DNA of 64,000 bases from contig NZ_VIJZ01000011.1 of the NCBI RefSeq assembly GCF_006874425.1, positions 1 to 64,000 on the forward strand. Reading direction: 5' to 3'. Of the stretch, positions 1 to 11,400 are shown piece after piece; the first letter of the stretch is position 1, and every line of letters begins with the position of its first letter. Below the pieces are notes generated by a model. It was not told the origin of the DNA. It saw only the letters and a list, made by a program, of their open reading frames with translations, and did not search any database. A program made the translations under genes and the position numbers. Source of the DNA: Paenibacillus ottowii (lineage in GTDB: Bacteria > Bacillota > Bacilli > Paenibacillales > Paenibacillaceae).

Positions 1-3000
1 ATAGCAGGGGATGGACTGGCAAGAGGGTACTTGAACAGACCGGAACTTACAGAAGAAAAATTCGCAGCAAACCCATTCGCACCGGGTGAAAGGATGTACA
101 GGACAGGTGACCTGGCAAGGTGGCTGCCTGACGGCAACCTAGAATACCTGGGCAGGATCGACCATCAGGTAAAGATAAGAGGCTACAGGATAGAACTGGG
201 TGAAATAGAGAACCGGTTATTAAAGCATGAAACAATAAAAGAAGCAGTGGTATTGGACAAAGAAGGAGCTGACGGAAATAAGTATCTTTGTGCGTACGTC
301 GTACCGGATCAAGAAATAACCGTACAGGGGATGAGGGAACACTTGTCAAAAGAGCTCCCGGACTACATGATCCCTTCTTACTTTATGCAGATGGAAAAGC
401 TGCCATTGACCCCTAATGGAAAAATAGACAGGAAAGCATTGCCCGAGCCTGACGGAAGTATGAGTACGGGAACAGAATATGTAGCGCCGCGGAATGAAGT
501 GGAAGAGAAACTGGTTGAAATATGGCAGGAAGTGCTTGGAGCAAAACAGGTAGGAATAAGGGACAACTTCTTTAAAATAGGCGGAGATTCTATACGTGCA
601 ATATCATTAGTCAGCACAATATGCAAAAAGTTGGATATAAACATCCAAATCAGGGATATATACATGAATCCTGATATTGAGAGATTGTCTGCATTCTTAA
701 AAGTAAAAGATACGGAAGCTTTTAACAGTAAGATGGGTAAAGCAAGGGAAGAACTGGAGTTATTTAAACAGCGAATATTGATGAATGAAACTCTCTCAGA
801 AAAGTTACCTTCGGACATGGAAGATATATATCCGATGAGTCACATAGAGCTGGGTATGATTTATCATTCCAAAAAAAACTATGAAAATGCAGTTTATCAT
901 GACCAATTTGCATTTCATCTGAATGACAAAGACTTTGATTTCCCAGCATTTAAAGAAGCGATGCTTCTAATGACGTCAAAACATGATATTTTAAGGACGG
1001 TTTTTAATTTAGAGGATTTTGAAACTCCTGTGCAAATTGTTTACAAGGGCAGTAGTCTTGATATTGAGCAGATAGATATCATGAATTTTAGCAGGACAGG
1101 GCAGGTTGAGTATATAAACAAATATTTGGAAAATGACAGAGCGAATCCGTTTGATATATCAAAGCCCCTTTGGAGGATAAGAATATTCAAACTTGACGCA
1201 AACCATATTTGTCTGGTTCTGATATTCCACCATGCTATCCTGGATGGCTGGAGTGTTGCTTCATTGATTACGGAAGTTTCAAACCTATACTCTAAGCTTA
1301 AGCAAGAAAAAGATTATATACCAACACGGCTTAAATGCGGCTATAAAGATTATATAGCAGACCAAATGACAATTAAGGACAACCAGGAAGTAATTAATTA
1401 TTGGAGAGAGGAATTAAGTGAATATAAAAGGTTGAATATGCCTGCAAATATTCATGGAAAAACAAAAAAATCTTATAAAGTAGACCATGTAACACGCCAT
1501 TTAAGTCAGGAATTTTTAGGTGATTTAAGAAGTACTGCCAGAAGATATGATGTAAGCTTAAAGACACTTTGCTTTGCTGCATACACTTATATGCTCAATA
1601 TGCTTTCATACGAGGATGACTTTGTCGTAGGTTTGGTAGAAAATAACAGACCTGTATGCGAAGATGGAGATAAGATGCTGGGGTGCTTCTTAAATACGGT
1701 TCCCGTCAAAATGTGTTTTGATAAAATCGATATATGGGAGGAATTGATAAAAGTTGCAGAAAAGAAATTAATAAACTTAAAGCTTTATGGAAGACTGCCT
1801 TTATTTGAGATCATAAATATCCTGGGCGGAAAAGAAAACAAAGAGGAAAATCCTTTATTTGATACCATATTCAATTATGTGGATTTTCATATATATAACG
1901 AGATAATAAACAAAGAAATCGCTGATGTTAAAGATAGAATTTCAGTTGATGAATATGAAGCAACCAATACAAGTCTTGACTTTACAGTAAGTAATACATT
2001 CGATGATCTTAATATAAGCTTGATCTACTCGGACAAAGTATTGGAAAGAAAACAGGCAGAAGAGTGTATAGACTATTTTATTAATATTTTAAATATGTTT
2101 ATCCATAACCCCAAAGGGTCAGTTGACAAGCTTATTATATTAAGTCATGAAGAAAGAAAGCAGTTGCTGATAGACTTTAATGATACTAAGAAAGACTATC
2201 CGCAGGACAAAACCATACATGAGCTGTTTGCTGAGCAGGTGGAAAGGACACCTGACAACATAGCTGTGGTATATGAAGACAAGCACTTGACTTACAGGGA
2301 ATTGAACGGAAAGGCAAATCATTTGGCCAGAGTATTGAGGAACAAAGGGGTAAAGCCTGACCGTATTGTAGGAATTATGGCCGAACGTTCATTTGAGATG
2401 ATTGTGGGGATATTTGCCATATTGAAAGCTGGAGGGGCGTATCTGCCGATAGATCCTAATTATCCTGATACAAGGATAAAGTATTTGTTGGACGATAGTG
2501 GTTCCCAGATCCTTTTGACCTCCAGGACCTTTATGGAAAATAAGCAGATTGATGCGGATATTATATATCTGGAGGAAGAATATTTAAATGAAGAGAACTC
2601 AAAGCTTGAAAATGTAAACAAACCCTCGGACCTTGCGTACGTCATTTATACATCAGGTTCGACAGGGAAGCCCAAAGGTGGAATGATTGAGCATACTAGC
2701 GTTGTAAACATAATTACAGCCCTCCAGGCCATGTATCCGCTTAAAGCGGAAGACGCTTTTCTATTTAAAACAACTTATACCTTTGACGTATCCGTAGCTG
2801 AGATATTTGGCTGGTTCCTCAACGGAGGAAAGCTTGTAATATCACGCCAAGGTGTGGAAAAGGAAGCTATGGAGTTAGTAGAGGTAATAAACAAGCATAA
2901 GATAACCCATGTAAACTTTGTACCATCAATGCTGAATATAATGGTACAGACTTTAAAAGATAATGGTATAAAACTGCCATCAACTCTCAGGTATATTTTT

Positions 3001-5379
3001 GCTGCTGGAGAAGCGCTGCCCAAAAAGCTTGTCCATGAGCTTTTCGATGTCTCAGAGAACACATCTCTGGAAAATATCTATGGGCCTACAGAGTCCACGA
3101 TATATGCAGCGGGTTACAGTATAACAAAGAAAATAGCAGAAGAACTTATAACAGTACCTATAGGGAAAGCTTTACAGAATGTATACCTTTATATACTGGA
3201 CAAGCACAACCAATTAACTCCTGTAGGAGTGGCCGGTGAACTTGTGATAGGTGGAAGCGGTCTTGCAAGGGGCTATTTGAATAGACCTGAACTGACAGCA
3301 GAAAAATTTGTACCTAACCCGTTTATTCCCGGCGAAAAAGTGTACCGCACAGGGGACTTAGTAAGGCGGCTTCCTGATGGGAACATCGAATTCATGGGCA
3401 GGATCGACCACCAGGTAAAGATAAGAGGCTTTAGAATAGAGCTTGGAGAAATTGAAGCACATCTGGTGAAGCACACTGCTATTAAGGAAGCAGTGGTTAT
3501 TGCAAAGGAAGAGCAGCAAGGGAAGAAGTACCTGTGTGCATATATTGTAGGGGAAAATGAATTGACCATTTCCGAGCTAAGGGAGCATCTCTTAAACGAA
3601 CTACCTGACTACATGGTACCAGCATATTTCATGAAGCTGGAACAGCTGCCATTTAATGCCAACGGTAAAATTGATCGGAAAGCATTGCCTGAACCACAGG
3701 GGAATATTAATACCGGAGTAGAGCATGTAGTTCCTAGAAACGAAAGAGAAGAAATACTGGCCAAAGTATGGGAAGACGTACTAAAAACTGAAAACATCGG
3801 GGTAAAAGATAATTTCTTCAGCCTTGGAGGAGACTCAATAAAAGCCATACAGGTAATGTCGCGTCTTAACGTCCATGGGCTAAAGCTTGAAATGCGGGAC
3901 TTATTCAAACATCCTGTAATTGAGGAACTCGTCGAATATATACAATCTACAAGCCGAAGAATTCATCAAGGCCCGGTAGAAGGCATAGTACCGATAACAC
4001 CTATACAAAGATGGTTGTATAAACAAGACAGCAAGGATATCCATCATTTTAATCAGGAAATAATGATATATGGGCGTAACGGATTTGAAGAAGCTATTAT
4101 TCGAAAAGTATTGTCAAAGCTTGTAGAGCACCACGATATTTTTAGAACAGTGGTAAAAATAGAGGATCAAAATATACTCCAATACAACAAAAACCTTGAA
4201 GGTGAACATTTTTCATTGGAAATTGTAGACCTTAGGGACAGCTATAATTACCGGGAAAAAATAGAGCTGGAAGCGTCGAGGATTCAGAGGAGCATGGACT
4301 TGTATAACGGTCCTTTAGTTAAGGTTGGTCTGTTTAAGACTAAAGAAGGGGACCACCTGCTAATAGCTATTCACCACCTTGTAGTTGATGGGGTATCGTG
4401 GAGAATCATACTGGAAGATTTGGACATAGGATACAGACAGGCGCTAAACAATGATGAAATAAAATTCAGCAACAAGACCAACTCTTTCAAAGATTGGGCA
4501 CAGAGGCTTGATGAGTATGCCAATAGCCCTGAACTATTAAAAGAAATAAATTACTGGACCAATTTGGAAAAAACTGAAACAATACCGCTTCCAAAAGACC
4601 GAGAGATTGAAGAAAGAAGGTATATGAATAACAATAGCGTCAAGATCGAGCTGAGTATTGAAGAGACTGAGAAGATGCTAAAGCGGGTAAACCATGCTTA
4701 TAACACAGAAGTAAACGACATATTGCTTACCGCCTTGGGATTAGCAGTGAGGGAATGGACCGGAAATGATAAGGTTCTGATCAGTCTGGAGGGGCACGGC
4801 AGGGAGGAAATCATTAAAGACATTGACATAAGCAGGACCGTGGGATGGTTCACCACCCAGTATCCCGTGGTGTTAGATGTCAGCGGACAACTCGATATTT
4901 CCCGCATGATCAAATCGGTAAAAGAAAACATCAGGCAGATACCTAACAAAGGGATAGGTTACGGCATACTAAAATATCTTACCTTGCCGGAAAACAAAGC
5001 CGATTTAAACTTTAATCTAAACCCTGAAATAAGCTTCAATTACCTCGGTCAATTCAACCAGGATAATGTAGACAATTTATTTGGAGTGTCTGATATTCCT
5101 GCCGGAGAGTCTACAGGACCAAACTATAAGAGTGAGTATTGTATTGATATTAACGGCGGAACTGTAGAAGGCGGGAAGCTGGAATTAAACTTTAGCTACA
5201 ACCAGGGCGAGTATGAGAAGAGTACTATTGAAGGGGTAGCGGTGAGTTTTAAAAAGCATTTAGTAAACATAATAACCCATTGTGCAGAAATGGACTATTC
5301 AGAAGCTACACTCAGTGATTTTACAGTAGACGATCTGAATATGGATGAGTTTGAAGACGTATTGAATAACTTCGAATAA
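1..5379 (+). CDS. Nonribosomal peptide synthetase, 5'-partial: (A)-PCP-C-A-PCP-E
   Basis: The frame is open from base 1, so the N-terminus lies outside the window. Residues are counted from the first codon. The order is the end of an A domain (to about 145), a PCP with GGDS and its phosphopantetheine serine near 197, a C domain (about 275-700, HHAILDG near 410), a full A domain (about 735-1235, YTSGSTGKPKG), a PCP (GGDSIKA, Ser near 1279) and an epimerization domain (about 1325-1750, HHLVVDGVSWR then EGHGRE and TVGWFTTQYP). The acidic tail (SDFTVDDLNMDEFEDVLNNF) looks like a donor COM docking segment. The complete A domain has pocket residues D,V,A,N,F,A,I,I,Y (235-331, GrsA numbering by eye), which I cannot assign. 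The E domain implies that this residue is passed on in D-form. The next NRPS starts 29 bp downstream. Confidence 0.95.
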   Translation: MAGDGLARGYLNRPELTEEKFAANPFAPGERMYRTGDLARWLPDGNLEYLGRIDHQVKIRGYRIELGEIENRLLKHETIKEAVVLDKEGADGNKYLCAYVVPDQEITVQGMREHLSKELPDYMIPSYFMQMEKLPLTPNGKIDRKALPEPDGSMSTGTEYVAPRNEVEEKLVEIWQEVLGAKQVGIRDNFFKIGGDSIRAISLVSTICKKLDINIQIRDIYMNPDIERLSAFLKVKDTEAFNSKMGKAREELELFKQRILMNETLSEKLPSDMEDIYPMSHIELGMIYHSKKNYENAVYHDQFAFHLNDKDFDFPAFKEAMLLMTSKHDILRTVFNLEDFETPVQIVYKGSSLDIEQIDIMNFSRTGQVEYINKYLENDRANPFDISKPLWRIRIFKLDANHICLVLIFHHAILDGWSVASLITEVSNLYSKLKQEKDYIPTRLKCGYKDYIADQMTIKDNQEVINYWREELSEYKRLNMPANIHGKTKKSYKVDHVTRHLSQEFLGDLRSTARRYDVSLKTLCFAAYTYMLNMLSYEDDFVVGLVENNRPVCEDGDKMLGCFLNTVPVKMCFDKIDIWEELIKVAEKKLINLKLYGRLPLFEIINILGGKENKEENPLFDTIFNYVDFHIYNEIINKEIADVKDRISVDEYEATNTSLDFTVSNTFDDLNISLIYSDKVLERKQAEECIDYFINILNMFIHNPKGSVDKLIILSHEERKQLLIDFNDTKKDYPQDKTIHELFAEQVERTPDNIAVVYEDKHLTYRELNGKANHLARVLRNKGVKPDRIVGIMAERSFEMIVGIFAILKAGGAYLPIDPNYPDTRIKYLLDDSGSQILLTSRTFMENKQIDADIIYLEEEYLNEENSKLENVNKPSDLAYVIYTSGSTGKPKGGMIEHTSVVNIITALQAMYPLKAEDAFLFKTTYTFDVSVAEIFGWFLNGGKLVISRQGVEKEAMELVEVINKHKITHVNFVPSMLNIMVQTLKDNGIKLPSTLRYIFAAGEALPKKLVHELFDVSENTSLENIYGPTESTIYAAGYSITKKIAEELITVPIGKALQNVYLYILDKHNQLTPVGVAGELVIGGSGLARGYLNRPELTAEKFVPNPFIPGEKVYRTGDLVRRLPDGNIEFMGRIDHQVKIRGFRIELGEIEAHLVKHTAIKEAVVIAKEEQQGKKYLCAYIVGENELTISELREHLLNELPDYMVPAYFMKLEQLPFNANGKIDRKALPEPQGNINTGVEHVVPRNEREEILAKVWEDVLKTENIGVKDNFFSLGGDSIKAIQVMSRLNVHGLKLEMRDLFKHPVIEELVEYIQSTSRRIHQGPVEGIVPITPIQRWLYKQDSKDIHHFNQEIMIYGRNGFEEAIIRKVLSKLVEHHDIFRTVVKIEDQNILQYNKNLEGEHFSLEIVDLRDSYNYREKIELEASRIQRSMDLYNGPLVKVGLFKTKEGDHLLIAIHHLVVDGVSWRIILEDLDIGYRQALNNDEIKFSNKTNSFKDWAQRLDEYANSPELLKEINYWTNLEKTETIPLPKDREIEERRYMNNNSVKIELSIEETEKMLKRVNHAYNTEVNDILLTALGLAVREWTGNDKVLISLEGHGREEIIKDIDISRTVGWFTTQYPVVLDVSGQLDISRMIKSVKENIRQIPNKGIGYGILKYLTLPENKADLNFNLNPEISFNYLGQFNQDNVDNLFGVSDIPAGESTGPNYKSEYCIDINGGTVEGGKLELNFSYNQGEYEKSTIEGVAVSFKKHLVNIITHCAEMDYSEATLSDFTVDDLNMDEFEDVLNNFE

Positions 5380-5408
5380 AAAGAGTTTGTATTTAAGGAG
5401 GAGTACTT

Positions 5409-8400
5409 ATGAGTGATTTGAAGAAACAAAACATAAAAGATATGTACCGGCTCACTCCTATGCACCAAGGGATATTGTACCACTATATGATGGATAAAAA
5501 TTCAGACGCCTACTTTGAGCAGATATCACTTTCTATAAAAGGCATCCTGGACATTGATTGTGTTGAAAAGAGCGTTAATATCATTATTGAAAAGTATGAC
5601 GCTTTGAGAACAATTTTTTTGTATGAAAATGTAGCCAAGCCCTTACAAGTAGTCATGAAGGAAAGAAAGCTGTCTGTCAGCTATGAGGATATTACCTCCC
5701 TTGCCGAAGAACTAAGGGATAGGTATATAGAAGAATACAGGGTTAAAGACAGAAAAAAGGGCTTTGACTTATCAAGGGATATTTTAACAAGATTAAGTGT
5801 AATTAAAACAGGCTACCAATCTTATAACATGGTATGGAGCTTTCATCACATCATTATTGATGGGTGGAGTCTCGCAAATATATTTAGAGAATTTATGGAA
5901 AACTATGAAGCCCTGATGAATAGCCGGGAGCCGGAGTCAGGAAAGGTATATCCTTACAGCCGCTATATCAAATGGTTGGAAGGCAGAAATCAGAACGAGG
6001 CCGCAGATTACTGGGAAACCTATCTTAAAGGTTACGAGCATCAGACAGTCCTTCCCCAAAACGGCAGGTCTGCAAGTGATGATTTCAGGATTGAAGAAAC
6101 GGAGTTTAAAATATCTGAACAAATAACTAGCGATCTTGAGAAGTTTGCAGCCAAAAACAATACAACCATGAGTACCATTATAAAGACCATATGGGGGATA
6201 TTATTACAGCGGTATAACAATACCGATGATGTGGTGTTTGGTGAGGTGGTATCGGGAAGGCCTCATGAAATACAGGGAATTGAGAGCATGGTGGGTTTAT
6301 TTATAAATACCGTTGCAGTAAGGGTGAGTTGTGATGAGGATAAAACTTTTACCGAACTGATCAAAGAGATGCAGCAATCGGTGCTTGAATCTGACCGGTA
6401 CAGTTTCTATCCTCTGGCGGATGTGCAGTCAAAAACATGCTTGAAAGATGCCTTGATACATCATGTCATGGCTTTTGAAAATTACCCTATGGATGAAGCG
6501 GTTAATGCTTCATCCAGTAATGGCATTTTAAATGTAGTTGGAATGGAAATATTCGAGCAGACGAATTATGATTTTGGGATACTCGTTGATGGCGGTAAGG
6601 AATTATCTATTAAATTCAGTTACAACTCACTGGTATATGATGGTAATTTCATAGAAAAAATCAAGGGACATTTTCAGTCGGTAATAGAAATTGTAACCGA
6701 TAATCCCGATATGCATATTAGGAATATTGATATACTCACCGAAGTGGAAAAGAAAGAAATAGTACACTGCTTCAATAATACAACGGAGGAATACCACAGG
6801 GAAAAGACCATTCACCAACTATTTGAGGAACAAGCGGTGAAGACACCTGACAATGCGGCAGTGGTGCTTGAGGGTAAGCAGCTAACCTATAGGGAACTCA
6901 ATGAGAAGTCAAATCAGCTTGCAAGAGTGTTGAGGGATAAGGGAGTTAAACCAGACAGCATAGTGGGTATTATGGTAGAACGCTCACTGGAGATGGTCAT
7001 AGGTATATTTGGCATACTTAAAGCCGGAGGGGCATATATGCCTATAGATCCTGACTACCCTAAGGCAAGAATCGAATATTTACTCGAGGACAGCGAGATA
7101 GGGGTGCTGATTTCCCAAAAGCAATTCCTGGAGAAAGTGGAGTTTTACAGGAAGTATATAGACATAGAAGATGAAAGCCTTTATGCCGGAAACCCTATGA
7201 ACCTGGAAGTGGTATGTTCACCGCAAAATTTGGCATATATCATTTATACATCTGGGTCTACAGGAAAACCTAAAGGGGTTATGGTAGAACATAAAGGGGT
7301 AGCAAATCTGGAGGCGTTTTTCAAGACCCGCTTAAATGTAAGTGAAAGCGATAGGATTATTCAATTTGCATCAATTTCATTCGACGCTGCAGTTTGGGAA
7401 ATATTTATGGGACTATTGGCAGGAGCAACACTATATATATCTTCAGGCGATATTATCAATGACTATCGAAGATTTGAAGAATACCTAAATGAAAATGAGA
7501 TAACTATTGCTACTTTACCACCTCCGTATCTGGCAAATCTGGACCCGGAAAAAGTAACTTCCTTAAAGAAGGTAATTGCAGCAGGTTCGGCTTCCACTCT
7601 CGAACTTTTAAAGAAATGGAGCAACAGGATTTCATATATAAATGCTTATGGACCTACTGAGACAACCGTATGTGCAACGGTATGGAAAGCAGATGATTGT
7701 GAGACGGCCGATAAGTCGGTACCTATTGGTAAACCTATTACCAATACCCGGGTGTTTATAGTTGATGAAAACAATAATCTTAAGCCCATAGGTGTTGAGG
7801 GTGAACTCTGTGTTTCCGGGGCAGGATTGGCGAGAGGATACTTGAAAAAACCGGAACTTACCAGGGAAAAGTTTGTACCGAACCCATTTATGCCTGGAGA
7901 ACTGATGTATAAAACAGGAGATCTTGCAAAGTGGCTTCCTGACGGGAATATTGCATTTGCCGGCAGAAAAGACCACCAGGTTAAAATAAGAGGGTATAGA
8001 ATCGAGCTTGAGGAAATAGAAGCAGCCCTTTTGAAGCATGCTGATATAAATGAGGCGGTGGTCATTGACCGGGAGGATTCAAGTGTAGGCAGGTATCTTT
8101 GCGCTTATATAGTGTCTGACCGAGAAGTGACAGTGACCGAAATAAGGGAGCTTATATCTAAAGAGCTGCCCGATTATATGATTCCATCCTATTTTATGAG
8201 GATAGCAAAAGTACCGTTAACCATAAATGGAAAATTGGACAGAAAGGCGCTGCCGCTGCCTGATGGAAGAATAAATACAGGAACAGAGTATGCAGCGCCT
8301 TCAGGTGAAGTGGAGGAAAGGCTTGCGCTGCTGTGGCAGGACATCCTTGGAATAGAGAAGGTAGGAAGAAATGATAACTTCTTTATGCTCGGAGGACACT

Positions 8401-11400
8401 CGTTAAAGGCAACAAGCCTTGTAGCAAGAATTCACAAAGAGTTCAATGTAGACATACCTCTTAAGGAAATATTCAAGACACCAACCATCTTAGAAATTGC
8501 CAGCTACATTGAAGACTCAAAGGAGAGCCTATATCAGTCCATTCAACGTGCTGGGGATATGGAATATTATCCCATGTCATCCGCCCAGAAAAGACTATAT
8601 ATATTAAACCAGCTTGAAGGAGCTGGAATCGCCTACAATATACCTGGCATAATATTGCTGGAAGGTACTGTTGATAAAGCACGTTTTGAGCAGGCTTTTC
8701 ATAGTCTGATAGAAAGGCATGAGAGCTTTCGAACCTCCTTCCATATGATCGAGGAAGAGCTGTCTCAGAAAGTCCATGACAAGGCGGACCTAAGTATCAT
8801 GTACCTGGAAACCAGTGAAGAGAAGGTTCCCGAAATAGTGGAGAAATTCATAAGGCCCTTTGACCTTGGAAAGGCTCCACTATTAAGAGTTGGACTTGTA
8901 AAGATTGGAGAAGCCAGACATATTATGGTGTTTGACATGCATCATATCATATCGGATGGAGTGTCCAACGACATACTGGTAAGAGAGTTTATAAGCTTAT
9001 ATGAAGGGAAAATACTTCCTCCACTGCGTATACAGTACAAGGACTACTCAGTTTGGCAGAGGGAATTGTTTGCAGGAGCTGCCATAAGTAAGCAGGAGGA
9101 ATTCTGGCTCCAGACCTTTCAGGGAGAGATCCCTGTGCTGGATTTATCCACCGACTACCCAAGACCCGCAGTACAAAGCTTTGAAGGAGACTACATCAGC
9201 TTTGAAGCTGATAGCGAGCTTGCGGTTAGACTTAACAAGCTTGGATCAGACAATGGAGCTACATTATATATGACGCTTCTTGCTGCATACAATGTGCTGT
9301 TATCTAGATACACTGGACAGGAAGATATTATTGTGGGAAGTCCTATAGCTGGAAGGCCTCATGCTGACCTTCAAGACATCATAGGTATGTTTGTAAACAC
9401 TCTGGCCATGAGAAACCACCCGCAAGGAGAAAAGACTTTTATTGAATTCTTGAAAGAAGTTAAAGAAAATGCTTTGAAAGCATACGACAATCAGGACTAT
9501 CAGTTTGAAGAATTAGTGGATAAGCTGGACATAAGGAGGGATATGAGCAGGAATCCCCTCTTTGATACCATGTTTGCCATATACAATGTTGGAAAAGCAG
9601 AGCTCATAACGTCTGATCTAAGCTTCAAGCCGTACAACAAAGGGATAGAAGGCAGAATATCAAAATTTGACATCACCTTAAATGCATTTGAGACTGAGGA
9701 TGGTATAGCCTTTGAACTCGAATACTGTACAAGACTGTTTAAGAAAGAAACAGTTGAAAGACTTGGGGCTCATTACATCAATTTGCTGGAAGAAATTGCA
9801 GCATACCCCGAAAAAAGGCTTTATGAAATCGAAATGTTATCACAGGAAGAAAAACAGCAAGTATTATACAGCTTTAACGATACTGCTCTCGAATATCCCC
9901 TGGATAAAACCATACACCAAATGTTTGAGGAGCAAGTGAAAAAGACTCCTGATCATATTGCAGGGGTTTTTGAAGGTAAACAATTAACCTACCGAGAACT
10001 GAATCAAAAGGCAAACCAATTGGCCAGGGCATTAAGAGAAAAGGGAGTAAAGCCTGATGATATTGTAGGCATAATGGTGGACCGCTCGCCTGAAATGGTT
10101 ATAGGTATAATGTCAGTAATCAAGGCTGGGGGGGCGTACCTTCCTGTAGATCCTAATTATCCATTGGAAAGAAAAAGGTATATGATGGAGGACAGCAAGG
10201 CCAAAATTTTACTCACCCAAAATCATCTTATGGATCGTGATGATTTCGATGGTGAGATTATTGATTTATCTGATTATGATTATAATTTTATAAACGATGT
10301 GAATATAAAATGTATAAATAAGCCTGGTGATACAGCGTACATTATCTATACCTCTGGCTCAACGGGAAACCCTAAAGGTGTTTGCATTGATAATAAGAGT
10401 GTATTAAACCTGGTAGAGGGTCTGTTCCAGAGAATATATAGCAAATATGAATCACCGTTGAATGTTTGCCTCATTGCCCCTTATGTTTTTGATGCTTCGG
10501 TGCAGCAGATTTTCGCAGCACTGCTAATGGGGCATGCATTGTACATTGTACCGGAGGAAGCAAGGAAAGACGGTAAAAAGCTGCTGGACTTCTATAGTGA
10601 AAATAGGATTGATATTTCGGATGGAACGCCCATACACGTAAATATGATGTTAAATTCTCCTCCTATAGATAATAACCTAAAAGTGAGACATTTTATTATA
10701 GGCGGAGATGTTCTTCCATTTGATGCAGTAAAAGACTTCCTAAGCAGATTTGAGGATGTGCAACCTTGCATCACAAATGTTTATGGTCCTACCGAATGCT
10801 GTGTGGATTCTACGGAATATTTGATTACTGCGGCGGGGCTTAGTGGATTGGATAATATCCCCATAGGCCGTCCTTTGCCAAACACCAGAGCATATATACT
10901 TGGTAAGAAATTAGAAGTAAATCCTATAGGTATCGCTGGGGAATTATATATATCTGGGGATGGTCTTGCCAAAGGCTATTTAAACAAGACGGGGCTTACT
11001 GCAGAAAGATTTGTATCTAACCCGTTTATAAAGGGAGAAAGAATGTATCGTACTGGGGACTTGGCAAGATGGCTGCCTGACGGGAATATAGAATTTTTAG
11101 GCAGGATGGACCACCAGATAAAGATAAGGGGATTTAGAATAGAACTTGGAGAAATAGAGGCTCAGCTATTAAGACATGCTTCAATAAAAGAAGCTGTGGT
11201 TATTGTAAAGGAAGACCAACAGAAGAACAAGGATCTGTGTGCATATTTCGTTGGGGAAAATGAACTGACAATAACTGAACTAAGGGAATGCCTTTCAAAA
11301 GAATTGCCCGAGTATATGATCCCGGCATACTTCATGCAGCTGGATGAAATGCCTTTGACAGCCAATGGTAAGATAGACCGGAAGAACTTGCCCCACCCTG

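Noticed and set aside
7632..8065. Long minus-strand frames inside the NRPS genes
   Set aside because: They are antisense to strongly conserved A-domain motifs and have no RBS.
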